From: Geodermatophilus telluris
GTDB taxonomy: Bacteria; Actinomycetota; Actinomycetes; Mycobacteriales; Geodermatophilaceae
Assembly (NCBI RefSeq): GCF_900102745.1
Contig: NZ_FMZF01000004.1
Span: forward strand, 481,569-545,568
DNA: 64,000 bases
Reading direction: 5' to 3'
In this document: piece after piece, positions 29,272-38,305 of the stretch
Layout: every line of letters starts with the position of its first letter
Numbering within the stretch: the stretch's first letter is position 1
Notes under the pieces: generated by a model
Databases searched by the model: none
Told to the model about the DNA's origin: nothing
Seen by the model: only the letters and a program-made list of their open reading frames with translations
Program-made: the position numbers and the translations under genes

Positions 29272-30702
29272 TCAGCCGCGCCAGGCCTCGAGCAGCCGCA
29301 GCCAGATCTCGCTGACGGTCGGGTAGGCCGGGACCGCGTGCCACAGCCGCGCGATCGGCACCTCCCCGACGACGGCGACCGTGGCCGCGTGCAGCAGCTC
29401 GGCCACCGCGGGGCCGACGAAGGTGACCCCGAGCAGCACCTCCCGCCGCGTGTCGACGACGGCGATCGCGGTGCCCTCGTAGCCGTCGGCGAACAGCGAG
29501 GCGCCGGCCACCGAGCCGATCGGGTGCTCGACCACCCGGTGCGGCAGGCCCCGCTCCCGGGCCTGCGCGCTGGTCAGCCCGACGCTGGCCACCTGCGGGA
29601 GGGTGAACACGACCGAGGGCGTGGCGGCGTGGTCGGCGGTGGCCGCGTGCGGCGACCAGTCGGCGCCGGAGACCTCCTCGCCGCGGGCGCGGGCGACGAT
29701 CGCCGCCCCGGCCTGGCGCGCCTGGTACTTGCCCATGTGGGTGAGCTGCCGGCGGCCGTTGACGTCACCGACGCCGTAGAGCCAGGACAGCCCGCGCACC
29801 TGCAGCGTGTCGTCGACGTCGAGGTACTCCCCCGGCTCCAGACCCACGGTGTCCACGCCGATCGCGGTGGTGCGCGCCCGCCGGCCGACGGCCACGAGCA
29901 CCTCGTCGCCGCGCACCTCCCCGCCGTCGACGGTGAGCACCACCTCGTCGCCGTCGCGGCGGGCGGCGCTCACGTGCGCGCCGAGGCGGACGTCGACGCC
30001 GTGGTCGCGCAGCGAGGCGGCCACCGCGTCGCCGGCCTGCGGCTCGGCGGCGGGCAGCAGCCGGTCGCCGCGCTGGAAGAGGGTGACCTGCGAGCCGAGC
30101 GCGTTCCAGGCGAAGGACATCTCGCAGCCGACGTAGCCGCCGCCGACGACCAGCAGCCGGCGCGGTGCCTCCTTGGCGCTCGTGGCCTCACGCGGCGTCC
30201 ACGGCTGCACGTCGGGCAGCCCGTCGACCGGCGGCACCGCGGCCTCCGACCCGGTGCACACCGCGACGGCGTGCCGGGCGGTCAGCCGCGTCGTCGCGCC
30301 GTCGGGGCCGGTGACGACCACGGTCCGCTCGCCGTCGAGCCGGGCGGTGCCGCGCAGCAGGCCGATGCCGGCGCCCTCCACCCAGCCGACCTGGCTGCTG
30401 TCGTCCCAGTCGTGGGTGAAGGAGTCGCGGCGCTCGAGGGTCGCGGCCACGTCCTGCTCGCCGGTGACGGCGGCCGCGGCGCCCTGCACCGCCCGCGCCT
30501 CCTCGAGGGCCTCGGTGCCGCGCAGCAGGGCCTTGCTCGGCATGCACGCGTAGTAGGAGCACTCGCCTCCGACGAGGTGCTCCTCCACCAGCACCGCCGA
30601 CAGGCCGCCGCGGACGACGACGTCGGCGACGTTCTCCCCGGTCGACCCGGCCCCCAGCACGACGACGTCGTAGGTCTGCTCTGCGCTGCTCACCCGGCCC
30701 AT
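29272..30702 (-). CDS. FAD-dependent pyridine-nucleotide disulfide oxidoreductase (Lpd/MerA-like)
   Basis: About 476 residues. FAD-binding GAGSTGENVA, the redox disulfide C-x4-C in GGECSYYACMPSK, the NAD-binding GGGYVGCEMS and the second FAD motif YGVGDVNG are all present. In the C-terminal dimer domain the usual HPT histidine is replaced by tyrosine (PAYPTVSE), as in mercuric reductase, so the substrate is unlikely to be plain dihydrolipoamide. No pyruvate dehydrogenase genes are adjacent. GTG 30693 is an alternative start. Divergent from a flavin reductase gene. Confidence 0.9.
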   Translation of the reverse strand: MGRVSSAEQTYDVVVLGAGSTGENVADVVVRGGLSAVLVEEHLVGGECSYYACMPSKALLRGTEALEEARAVQGAAAAVTGEQDVAATLERRDSFTHDWDDSSQVGWVEGAGIGLLRGTARLDGERTVVVTGPDGATTRLTARHAVAVCTGSEAAVPPVDGLPDVQPWTPREATSAKEAPRRLLVVGGGYVGCEMSFAWNALGSQVTLFQRGDRLLPAAEPQAGDAVAASLRDHGVDVRLGAHVSAARRDGDEVVLTVDGGEVRGDEVLVAVGRRARTTAIGVDTVGLEPGEYLDVDDTLQVRGLSWLYGVGDVNGRRQLTHMGKYQARQAGAAIVARARGEEVSGADWSPHAATADHAATPSVVFTLPQVASVGLTSAQARERGLPHRVVEHPIGSVAGASLFADGYEGTAIAVVDTRREVLLGVTFVGPAVAELLHAATVAVVGEVPIARLWHAVPAYPTVSEIWLRLLEAWRG

Positions 30703-30729
30703 CCTGCTCGGTGTGGTCGACTGGCGGCC

Positions 30730-31221
30730 ATGTCCGTGTCGCCCGCCGACTTCGCCGCCGCGCTGCGCCACCACCCCGCCGGGGTGGCGCTGATGACCGT
30801 CCGCGACGACACCGACGACGTCGGGACCACGGTCACCTCGGTGATGAGCGTCTCTGCCGACCCGCCGCTGGTCGCCGTGGGACTGGCCGCGGACGGCTAC
30901 CCCGCCGAGGTGCTGGAGGCGGTCGGGTCGTGCGCGCTCACCGTGCTGGCCGCCGGGCAGGCGATCCTGGCCAGCCGGTTCTCTTCCGCGGGGCGGCCGG
31001 GCGCCCGGCACCTGCTGGAGTCGGTGCCGTGGTCGCGGGCGCCGGGCAGCGACGCGATCGTCCTCGACGGCGGCGTCGTCGGGCTGGACTGCCGGCTCGA
31101 CCGGCTGGTGCCGGCCGGCGACCACGTGCTGGCGCTGCTGGCCGTCGTCGGCGTCCCGGTGCTGCGGGAGGACGCTGCGCCCCTGCTCCGCCTCCGCGGC
31201 CGCTACGTCGACGCCACGTAG
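30730..31221 (+). CDS. Flavin reductase-like domain protein
   Basis: 163 residues of the FMN-binding split-barrel type that reduces flavin with NAD(P)H for monooxygenases. Typical elements are [30 protein letters not shown] (flavin-binding strand) and the final RLRGRYVDA. It is short and lacks extra domains. Divergent from the disulfide reductase gene with a 27-bp gap. Confidence 0.88.
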   Translation: MSVSPADFAAALRHHPAGVALMTVRDDTDDVGTTVTSVMSVSADPPLVAVGLAADGYPAEVLEAVGSCALTVLAAGQAILASRFSSAGRPGARHLLESVPWSRAPGSDAIVLDGGVVGLDCRLDRLVPAGDHVLALLAVVGVPVLREDAAPLLRLRGRYVDAT

Positions 31222-31229
31222 CCGCGGGC

Positions 31230-31292
31230 GGTCGGCCCCCTGGCAGGGGCCCGGCGCGAGCGGAGCGAGGGCTGGGGGCGGGAGGGTCCGTC
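31230..31292. repeat. Intergenic repeat family, degenerate copy C
   Basis: A 63-bp element sharing CCCCCTGGCAGGG, the block GCGAGCGGAGCGAG (identical in copy B) and GGGGGCGGGAGGGTCC with copies A and B. It lies between the flavin reductase gene and the fbiC promoter. Confidence 0.6.
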
Positions 31293-31295
31293 TAC

Positions 31296-31301
31296 TAGCG
31301 T
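31296..31301 (+). promoter_or_regulatory. -10 element of fbiC
   Basis: TAGCGT lies 5 bases before GTG 31307; no ribosome site is present, so a leaderless transcript is likely. Confidence 0.45.
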
Positions 31302-31306
31302 CGCGG

Positions 31307-33913
31307 GTGATGAGCGAGCCGCAGACCCCCGTGCCGTCCGCGCTCCGGCGCGCCCTCGCCCGCGCCGAGCGGGGTGTGACCCTCGACGCCGGCGAGGCCG
31401 AGGTGCTGCTGTCGGCGCGCGGCCTGGCCGACGGCGAGCCGCTGGACCGGTTGCTGACCGCCGCCTCCCGGGTGCGCGACGCCGGGCTGGCCAGCGCCGG
31501 GCGGCCCGGGGTGGTGACCTACAGCCGCAAGGTGTTCATCCCGCTCACCCACCTGTGCCGCGACCGCTGCCACTACTGCACGTTCGTCACCACCCCCGGG
31601 CAGCTGCGCCGGGAGGGCAAGGCGCCGTTCCTCTCCCCCGACGAGGTGCTGCAGATCGCCCGCGACGGTGCCGCGCTGGGCTGCAAGGAGGCGCTGTTCA
31701 CCCTGGGCGACCGCCCGGAGGACCGCTGGCCGGTCGCGCGCGAGTGGCTGGAGGCCCACGGCTTCGACTCCACCCTGGCCTACCTGCGGGCCATGGCGGT
31801 CCGGGTGCTGGAGGAGACCGGGCTGCTGCCGCACCTCAACCCCGGCGTCCTGACGTGGGAGGAGGTGCAGCGGCTCAAGCCGGTGTCGGCGTCGATGGGG
31901 ATGATGCTCGAGACGACCGCGACCCGGCTGTGGTCGCAGCCCGGAGGCCCGCACTTCGGCTCCCCCGACAAGGAGCCGGCCGTGCGGCTGCGGGTGCTGG
32001 AGGACGCCGGCCGCTCCGCCGTCCCGTTCACCACCGGCGTGCTGCTGGGCATCGGCGAGACGCCGGCCGAGCGGGTCGAGGCGATCCTGGCGATCCGCGC
32101 CGCGCACCAGCGGCACGGGCACGTGCAGGAGGTCATCGTCCAGAACTTCCGCGCCAAGCCGCGCACCGCGATGGCCGCGCACGACGACCTCGCGCTGCAG
32201 GAGTACGCGGCCGCGGTCGCCGTCACCCGGCTGCTGCTCGGGCCGCGGATGCGGGTGCAGGCCCCGCCGAACCTGTCGGACTCCACCGAGCTGGGCCTGC
32301 TGCTGCGCGCCGGCGTCGACGACTGGGGCGGCGTCAGCCCGCTGACGCCCGACCACGTCAACCCCGAGCGCCCGTGGCCGAACACCGACAAGCTCGCGGC
32401 GCTGTCCGCCGAGGGCGGGTTCACCCTGCGCGAGCGGCTGGCCGCCCAGCCGCGCTACGTGCTCGAGCCCGAGCCGTGGCTCGACCCGCGGGTGCGCCCG
32501 CACGTGGCCGCCCTCGCCGGGCCCGACGGGCTGGCCGTCGAGGAGCGGGTCCCGGCCGGGCTGCCGTGGCAGGAGCCCGACGAGGCGTGGGTGTCCACCG
32601 GGCGCACCGACCTGCACGTCGAGGTCGACACCGTGGGGCGCAGCAGCGACCGGCGCAGCGACTTCGACGCCGTCTACGGCGACTGGGCCGACCTGCGCGA
32701 GCGCACCACGGCCGCCCGCGACGGGCACTCCACCGCGCTCGCCGTCGGCGACCCCGAGGTGCACGCCGCCCTGCGCCGCGCGGAGGCCGACCCGGCCGGC
32801 CTGTCGGACGCGCAGTACCTGGCGCTGCTGGGCGCCGACGGTGCCGACCTCGAGGCGCTGTGCGCGCTGGCCGACGCCGTCCGCCGCGACACCGTGGGCG
32901 ACGACGTCACCTACGTGGTCAACCGGAACGTCAACTTCACCAACGTCTGCTACACCGGGTGCCGGTTCTGCGCCTTCGCCCAGCGGCGCACCGACGCCGA
33001 CGCGTACACGCTCTCGCTCGCCGAGGTCGGCGACCGCGTCGACCAGGCCTGGGCCGCGGGCGCCACCGAGATCTGCATGCAGGGCGGCATCCACCCCGAC
33101 CTGCCCGGCACCGCCTACCTCGACCTGATCGCCGAGGTGAAGCGCCGCGCACCGGACATCCACCTGCACGCGTTCAGCCCCATGGAGATCGTCAACGCCG
33201 CCGCCCGCACCGGGCTGTCGTTCGCCGACTTCCTCACCGCGGCGCGGGAGGCCGGGCTCGACAGCGTCCCGGGCACCGCGGCGGAGATCCTCGACGACGA
33301 CGTCCGCTGGGTGCTCACCAAGGGCAAGCTGCCCGCTGCGACCTGGCTGGAGATCATCGGCACCGCGCACCGGGTCGGCCTGCCGACGACGTCGACGATG
33401 ATGTACGGCCACGTCGACACCCCCGCCCACTGGGTGGCGCACCTGCGCACGGTCGCCGCCCAGCAGGACGCCACCGGCGGGTTCACCGAGTTCGTTCTGC
33501 TGCCCTTCGTGCACCACAACGCGCCGATCTACCTGGCCGGCGTCGCCCGCCCCGGGCCCACGGTCCGGGAGAACCGGGCGGTGCACGCCGTCGCCCGGCT
33601 GCTGCTGCACGGCCGGATCGCCAACGTGCAGACCTCGTGGGTCAAGCTCGCCGAGGCCGGCACCAGGGCGGTCCTGCAGGGCGGGGCGAACGACCTCGGC
33701 GGCACCCTGATGGAGGAGACGATCAGCCGGATGGCCGGCAGCGAGAACGGCTCGCTGAAGACCATCGCCGAGCTGGAGGCCATCGCGGCGTCCATCGGCC
33801 GGCCCGCCCGGCAGCGGACCACCGACTACGGCACCCCGACCGACGAGCGGCTGCGCACCGCCCGATCCGAGGAGGGCCGCCGCCGGCTCACGCTGTCCGT
33901 CTCACCGGCCTGA
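31307..33913 (+). CDS. fbiC: FO synthase, fused CofG-CofH (FbiC)
   Basis: 868 residues catalysing formation of the deazaflavin FO from 5-amino-6-ribitylamino-uracil and tyrosine, the first step of coenzyme F420 synthesis. Two radical-SAM domains are visible: the CofG half with CRDRCHYC near residue 84 and the CofH half with CYTGCRFC near residue 548. The fused form is typical of actinobacteria. GTG 31307 or ATG 31310 starts it. It is monocistronic and followed by a long palindrome. It implies F420 use, consistent with F420-type oxidoreductases elsewhere in the window. Confidence 0.97.
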   Translation: MMSEPQTPVPSALRRALARAERGVTLDAGEAEVLLSARGLADGEPLDRLLTAASRVRDAGLASAGRPGVVTYSRKVFIPLTHLCRDRCHYCTFVTTPGQLRREGKAPFLSPDEVLQIARDGAALGCKEALFTLGDRPEDRWPVAREWLEAHGFDSTLAYLRAMAVRVLEETGLLPHLNPGVLTWEEVQRLKPVSASMGMMLETTATRLWSQPGGPHFGSPDKEPAVRLRVLEDAGRSAVPFTTGVLLGIGETPAERVEAILAIRAAHQRHGHVQEVIVQNFRAKPRTAMAAHDDLALQEYAAAVAVTRLLLGPRMRVQAPPNLSDSTELGLLLRAGVDDWGGVSPLTPDHVNPERPWPNTDKLAALSAEGGFTLRERLAAQPRYVLEPEPWLDPRVRPHVAALAGPDGLAVEERVPAGLPWQEPDEAWVSTGRTDLHVEVDTVGRSSDRRSDFDAVYGDWADLRERTTAARDGHSTALAVGDPEVHAALRRAEADPAGLSDAQYLALLGADGADLEALCALADAVRRDTVGDDVTYVVNRNVNFTNVCYTGCRFCAFAQRRTDADAYTLSLAEVGDRVDQAWAAGATEICMQGGIHPDLPGTAYLDLIAEVKRRAPDIHLHAFSPMEIVNAAARTGLSFADFLTAAREAGLDSVPGTAAEILDDDVRWVLTKGKLPAATWLEIIGTAHRVGLPTTSTMMYGHVDTPAHWVAHLRTVAAQQDATGGFTEFVLLPFVHHNAPIYLAGVARPGPTVRENRAVHAVARLLLHGRIANVQTSWVKLAEAGTRAVLQGGANDLGGTLMEETISRMAGSENGSLKTIAELEAIAASIGRPARQRTTDYGTPTDERLRTARSEEGRRRLTLSVSPA

Positions 33914-33942
33914 GGGACGGCGGACGGCGGTCCTCCCGCGGT

Positions 33943-33983
33943 CGGTCGTGCTCTGCCCACCAGGTGTGGGCAGAGCACGACCG
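33943..33983. terminator. Long palindrome after fbiC; repeated family member 2
   Basis: A perfect 18-bp inverted repeat (33943-33960 with 33966-33983) and a 5-base loop, between convergent genes. The arm core is identical to that of the palindrome at 16836-16880. Confidence 0.8.
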
Positions 33984-34039
33984 CGCGCGGACCTCCCCCG
34001 CCCCGGCCGCCGGCTCCGCGACCAGGGGGGCGTCCTCGC

Positions 34040-34858
34040 TCAGCCGCCGCGGGCGAGCTCGACGACGGCCGCGACCAGTTGCTCGCCGTCGAGCAGCACC
34101 GCGTCGTTGTGATCGGCGCCGGGCACCTCGACCAGGCGGTGCAGGTCCGCGGCCGCGTCGGCGACGGCGCGGCTCTGCTCCGGCGGCACGACCGTGTCCC
34201 GGGTGCCGAGGACGACCGTGGTCGGCACCCGGACGGCGGCGATCCGCTCGGCCACCGGGTAGCGGTCGCGCAGCAGCGCCCGGACCGGCAGGAACGGGTA
34301 GTGCACCTCACCCACCGCGGCGAGGTCGACGAACGGCGAGCGGAGCACCAGCCCGGCCGGCGGGTGCTCGGCGGCCAGCTCGGTCACCACCGCCGCGCCG
34401 AGGCTCTCGCCGAGGTAGACCAGCCGCCCGGGCGGGACCCCGGCGTCCGCCACCAGGTGGTGGCGGGCGGCCCGCACGTCCAGCGCCAGGCCGGCCTCGC
34501 TCGGGCTCCCCGGGTTGCCGCCGTAGCCGCGGTAGTCGAACAGCAGCACCGACAGCCCCTCGGCGTACAGCGCCCGCGCCAGCGGGGCCCGCAGCCCGCG
34601 GTGGCCGCCGTTGCCGTTGGCGACCAGCACCGCCGGGGCGTCGGGATCGGCCGCGGGCAGGTACCAGGCGGCCAGCTCCAGGTCGTCGGCGGTGGTCAGC
34701 GTGACGTCGCGGGCGCCGGGCAGCGCCGCGGCCGCGGTCCCGACCGGCCCGGCACCGGGCAGGTACACCAGCCGGCGCTGCAGTGCCCACAGCAGGCCCA
34801 CGACGACGCTCACCACCAGCACGGCGACCAGGGCCGCCCTCCCCAGCCGGTGCCGCAC
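34040..34858 (-). CDS. Membrane-anchored alpha/beta hydrolase
   Basis: About 272 residues from GTG 34858; an in-frame ATG at 34957 would add an Arg/Pro-rich tail. One N-terminal transmembrane helix (LVAVLVVSVVVGLLWAL) is followed by an extracytoplasmic or membrane-associated hydrolase. The nucleophile elbow is GESLGA, the oxyanion region NGNGGHRGL, the acid near GTRDTVVP and the histidine in GADHND. It resembles the BEM46/YfhR family. Substrate unknown. Confidence 0.85.
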   Translation of the reverse strand: MRHRLGRAALVAVLVVSVVVGLLWALQRRLVYLPGAGPVGTAAAALPGARDVTLTTADDLELAAWYLPAADPDAPAVLVANGNGGHRGLRAPLARALYAEGLSVLLFDYRGYGGNPGSPSEAGLALDVRAARHHLVADAGVPPGRLVYLGESLGAAVVTELAAEHPPAGLVLRSPFVDLAAVGEVHYPFLPVRALLRDRYPVAERIAAVRVPTTVVLGTRDTVVPPEQSRAVADAAADLHRLVEVPGADHNDAVLLDGEQLVAAVVELARGG

Positions 34859-34995
34859 CGCCCGATCATCCCGTGGCGGCGGCACCGGGTAACGGTTCGG
34901 CCGCGGCACGGACCGTCGGCGCCGCGGCCGGGCCGGGCTGCGGACCATGGCGGCCACCGCCGGTGAGCCTGCGCCGGCCGACGACGGGAGCCTCC

Positions 34996-35328
34996 GTGGC
35001 CGAGCGCCTGACCCTCCGCAACGTGTACCTCTACCTGGTCTGCCTGGTCACGCTGGTCATCTCGATCTTCGCCACCGTGCAGCTGGTGCAGGGCGTCGTC
35101 GGCATCGCCTACCCCGACCCCGGGGTGGGCTACTTCGGCGACCCGACGCTGGACGACGAGGAGGAGCAGCGGCTGGCCGAGCAGTCGCTGGACTCCCAGC
35201 GCCGCTACGAGGTGCTCGAGGTCGTCGGCGCCGGGACCACGCTGCTCCTCGCCGGGCCGCTGTACGTCTACCACTGGCGGCGGGTGCAGCGGGAGCGCAC
35301 CGCCCCCGAGGTCGTGCCGTCCGCCTGA
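34996..35328 (+). CDS. Small two-helix membrane protein of unknown function
   Basis: About 110 residues from GTG 34996. Helix 1 (VYLYLVCLVTLVISIFATVQLVQGVV) and helix 2 (VVGAGTTLLLAGPLYVYHW) flank an acidic loop DPTLDDEEEQRLAEQSLD. A similar layout occurs in actinobacterial DUF5671-type proteins, but I cannot assign the family. It lies 18 bp before the quinone oxidoreductase gene, possibly on one transcript. Confidence 0.7.
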   Translation: MAERLTLRNVYLYLVCLVTLVISIFATVQLVQGVVGIAYPDPGVGYFGDPTLDDEEEQRLAEQSLDSQRRYEVLEVVGAGTTLLLAGPLYVYHWRRVQRERTAPEVVPSA

Positions 35329-35334
35329 GCGGGG

Positions 35335-35340
35335 CAAGGT
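35335..35340 (+). promoter_or_regulatory. Possible -10 element of the quinone oxidoreductase gene
   Basis: CAAGGT lies 6 bases before GTG 35347; AAGGTGG could instead act as a ribosome site. Confidence 0.3.
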
Positions 35341-35346
35341 GGCGGG

Positions 35347-36369
35347 GTGCGTGCCATCAGCTACCGCCGCACCGGCGGTCCCGACGTCCTCGAGCTGGTC
35401 GACCTCCCCGTGCCCGATCCCGGCCCCGGCGAGGTGCGGGTCCGGCTGGCGTTCTCCGGGGTGAACCCCACCGACTGGAAGTCCCGCTCCGGTGCCACCG
35501 CCGGCGCGCTCGCCGGCGACCACCAAACCCCGAACCAGGACGGCGCGGGCACCGTCGAGGCGGTGGGCCAGGGCGTGGACCCGGCCGTCACCGGCCAGCG
35601 GGTGTGGGTGTGGGAGGCGGCCTGGCAGCGGCGCTGGGGCACGGCGGCGGAGTACACCGTCGTGCCCGTGCGGCAGGCGGTGCTGCTGGGCGAGGCCCCC
35701 TCCTTCGAGCTCGGCGCGTCGCTGGGCATCCCCTTCCTCACCGCGCACCGCTGCCTCACCCTCGGCGAGGCACTGCCCGACCGGCTGGGCCCCGGTGCGC
35801 TCACCGGGCGCACCGTGCTCGTGCAGGGCGGTGCCGGCGCGGTGGGCAACGCCGCGATCCAGCTCGCCCGCTGGGCCGACGCCACCGTCGTCGCCACCGT
35901 GAGCAGCCCCCGCAAGGCGCAGCTGGCCGCCGCGGCCGGCGCCTCGCACGTCGTCGACTACCGGCAGCAGGACGTCGTGGCCGAGGTGCGCAAGGTGGCG
36001 CCGAAGGGCGTGGACGTGGTGGTGGAGGTGGCACCCGCGGTGAACGCCGCCGTCGACGCGCAGCTGGTGGGCCCGCACGGCGCGGTGGCCGTCTACGCCA
36101 ACAACGGCGGCGACGAGGTGACGCTGCCGGTGCGCACGCACATGAGCGCGAACGCGCAGTGGCACTTCGTGCTGGTCTACACCGAGCCGGAGCGGGCCAA
36201 GGTGCTCGCCGTCGAGGACGTGGACAGCGCGGTGCTCGACGGCGCGGTGCGGGTCGGCGAGGACGCGGGGCTGCCGCTGCACGTCTACCCGCTGGCGCGG
36301 ACCGCCGAGGCGCACCGTGCCGTCGAGGAGGGCGCCGTGGGCAAGGTCCTCGTCGACGTCACGGCGTAG
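35347..36369 (+). CDS. NADPH:quinone oxidoreductase (zeta-crystallin-like MDR)
   Basis: 340 residues. The N-terminal GroES-like domain (MRAISYRRTGGPDVLELVD, FSGVNPTDWKSRSG, NQDGAGTVEAVGQGVD) lacks zinc-binding cysteines. The Rossmann domain has VQGGAGAVGNAAIQLA. Expected to reduce quinones by one or two electrons with NADPH. It converges on the next gene with only a 4-bp gap. Confidence 0.9.
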   Translation: MRAISYRRTGGPDVLELVDLPVPDPGPGEVRVRLAFSGVNPTDWKSRSGATAGALAGDHQTPNQDGAGTVEAVGQGVDPAVTGQRVWVWEAAWQRRWGTAAEYTVVPVRQAVLLGEAPSFELGASLGIPFLTAHRCLTLGEALPDRLGPGALTGRTVLVQGGAGAVGNAAIQLARWADATVVATVSSPRKAQLAAAAGASHVVDYRQQDVVAEVRKVAPKGVDVVVEVAPAVNAAVDAQLVGPHGAVAVYANNGGDEVTLPVRTHMSANAQWHFVLVYTEPERAKVLAVEDVDSAVLDGAVRVGEDAGLPLHVYPLARTAEAHRAVEEGAVGKVLVDVTA

Positions 36370-36373
36370 CCGG

Positions 36374-38203
36374 TCAGGGGGTGGGCACCGGCAGCGACAG
36401 ACCCTCACCGGCGACGACGTCGAGGTCGGCCGCTCCACCGGTGCCGCCCGGGGCCACCCACGCGGTCTCCACGATGGTGACCACGGAGCCCTCGGTGGTG
36501 CTGGCGTACTCCGCGCCGGAGAGCTCCGCGGGACCGCCCGGGTAGCTCACCCCCTCGCGCAGCAGGTCGCTGACGTTGCCGCTGCCGTCGCGGTCGGTCA
36601 GCGCCCGCAGCGCGCGGGCGCCGGCGGGGTCGCCCATGTCGACGGCGGCGACCGAGACGACGACCGCCCGGCCGCCCACGTCGGTGGACCACAGCGACCG
36701 CGACAGGCCCGCGCAGTCGCCGGACTCGAAGAAGTCGGCGACGTCGCCGTAGGCGTTGCCGGTGCAGGTGTGCTCGGTGCGCACCTGCTGGAGCACGTAG
36801 CCGCGGCCACCGACGACGCTGCGGTCCCCGGGCTGCGGCGGCGCCGGTTCCGCGGCCGTGGGGGCCGAGCTCGCCACCGCCGGGCTGGTCCCGGCGGCCG
36901 CGGCGTCGTCGTCGCCCCCGGTGAGGCCGACCACCCCGGCCACCACCGCGACGACCGCGGCGGCCGCGCCGGCCGCGAGCAGCGCGAGCCGCCGCCGGGC
37001 GGCCGGCGAGCGGCGCCGGGGCCCGACCAGCGGGATCGGCGGACCCGGCGGGACCGGCGCGGCCGCCGCGGGAGCGGGCTCGGGCACCGGCGGCGCGTCG
37101 GCCCCGAGGTCGCCGAACAGCCCGCCGAGACCGCCGGTCTCGTCGGCGGGCGCCTCGGCGGGCGGCGCGGCGGGGACGGCGACGGGCGCCGGGGCGGGGG
37201 CTGCGGCGACCGCCACGGGGGCGGCGGCGGGTGCGGGAGCGGGAGCCGGGACGAGGGCGACGGGCGCGCCCGACTGGGCGGCGGGTGCGGTGAAGCGGGC
37301 GGTCCGCGGGTGCGGGGCCGGCGCGGGCCCGGCTGCGGCCGGGGCGGGAGCCGGTACCGGGATCGCGGCCTCCGCCGCGGCCAGGCCGGCCGCCGCCCGG
37401 GCCGCGGCCTCCTCGTCGGCGCGGATCGCGGCGGCGGCGACCGCCGCGGCCGCGACCGGGTCGACCAGCGGCACCGCGGCAGGAGCGCTCCCCCCGCCCA
37501 TCGCCGGGCTGGCCGCCATCGCCGCCGGGGCGAGCAGCTCCCGCTTGCGCAGCACGTAGGGCGAGTAGGGGAACCCCTCGCCGTTGAGCTCCTCGACCGA
37601 CGGCCCGCGCCCCGGCAGCCCCAGCGCGGTGAGCGCGGCGCGGACGTCGGCGGTGGTCCACAGCCGCGGGTTGTCCACGCCGGCGTAGCGGGCCGAGCGG
37701 GCGATGCCGAGCAGCAGCGACCGCGGCTCCAGCAGCGCGACCTGGTCGCCCTCCCCGAGGTCGCCGTCGGCCGGCACGAGGCCGGTGAGGTCGCCCACGA
37801 GCACGGTGAGCCGGGCGATCCGGCCGGGCTCGAGACCGGCGCGGCGCAGCCGGACGGCGGCGTCCATGCCGGCCCGCATCAGCCCGTCGAGCGGCGTCGA
37901 CCCGCCGCCCGCCAGCTGCAGCACCTCGCCGGGACCGGCGCCGGGGCCGATGGTCCAGGACCCCTCGGGGGTCGCGGTGACCACGCCGCTCTGGCGCACC
38001 ACCTCGACGATGCGCACGACCGCCAGGCCCTCGGGCACGAACAGCACGGCGTCGGAGACCCGTCGCTCCACGGGTCCGTCGACGACGGGGATCGAGGCGA
38101 CGACGGCGCCGCGGACGGTGCCGCCGCGGTCCCACCGGGTCAGCTCGGCGAAGAGCGCGTGCTCCCCTGCCGTCTGCAGCGGCGCCGGGGTCAGGGCCAG
38201 CAC
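36374..38203 (-). CDS. Large single-pass membrane protein with Ala/Pro-rich linker, unknown function
   Basis: 609 residues. GTG 38203 has GGAGG 5 bases upstream. A cytoplasmic N-terminal domain of about 215 residues (FAELTRWDRGGTVRG, DAVLFVPEGLAVVRI) resembles a NERD-like or hypothetical actinobacterial domain. Then comes a 170-residue linker made almost wholly of Ala, Pro and Val. A basic stop (RRRSPAARRR) and one transmembrane helix follow. The external domain contains TEHTCTGNAYGDVADFF and ESGDCAG, with a likely disulfide. The organisation suggests a transmembrane sensor or scaffold. No homologue recognised with certainty. Confidence 0.7.
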   Translation of the reverse strand: MLALTPAPLQTAGEHALFAELTRWDRGGTVRGAVVASIPVVDGPVERRVSDAVLFVPEGLAVVRIVEVVRQSGVVTATPEGSWTIGPGAGPGEVLQLAGGGSTPLDGLMRAGMDAAVRLRRAGLEPGRIARLTVLVGDLTGLVPADGDLGEGDQVALLEPRSLLLGIARSARYAGVDNPRLWTTADVRAALTALGLPGRGPSVEELNGEGFPYSPYVLRKRELLAPAAMAASPAMGGGSAPAAVPLVDPVAAAAVAAAAIRADEEAAARAAAGLAAAEAAIPVPAPAPAAAGPAPAPHPRTARFTAPAAQSGAPVALVPAPAPAPAAAPVAVAAAPAPAPVAVPAAPPAEAPADETGGLGGLFGDLGADAPPVPEPAPAAAAPVPPGPPIPLVGPRRRSPAARRRLALLAAGAAAAVVAVVAGVVGLTGGDDDAAAAGTSPAVASSAPTAAEPAPPQPGDRSVVGGRGYVLQQVRTEHTCTGNAYGDVADFFESGDCAGLSRSLWSTDVGGRAVVVSVAAVDMGDPAGARALRALTDRDGSGNVSDLLREGVSYPGGPAELSGAEYASTTEGSVVTIVETAWVAPGGTGGAADLDVVAGEGLSLPVPTP

Positions 38204-38305
38204 GTGGTCCTCCGGGGGGTCGGGTGCAGGGGCGGGCGCCTCGGGGGCGCGAGGGAGCTCGTCGAGGGCCCGGCGGGCCGGCGACGGTGTCGGCCGGAGC
38301 CGACG

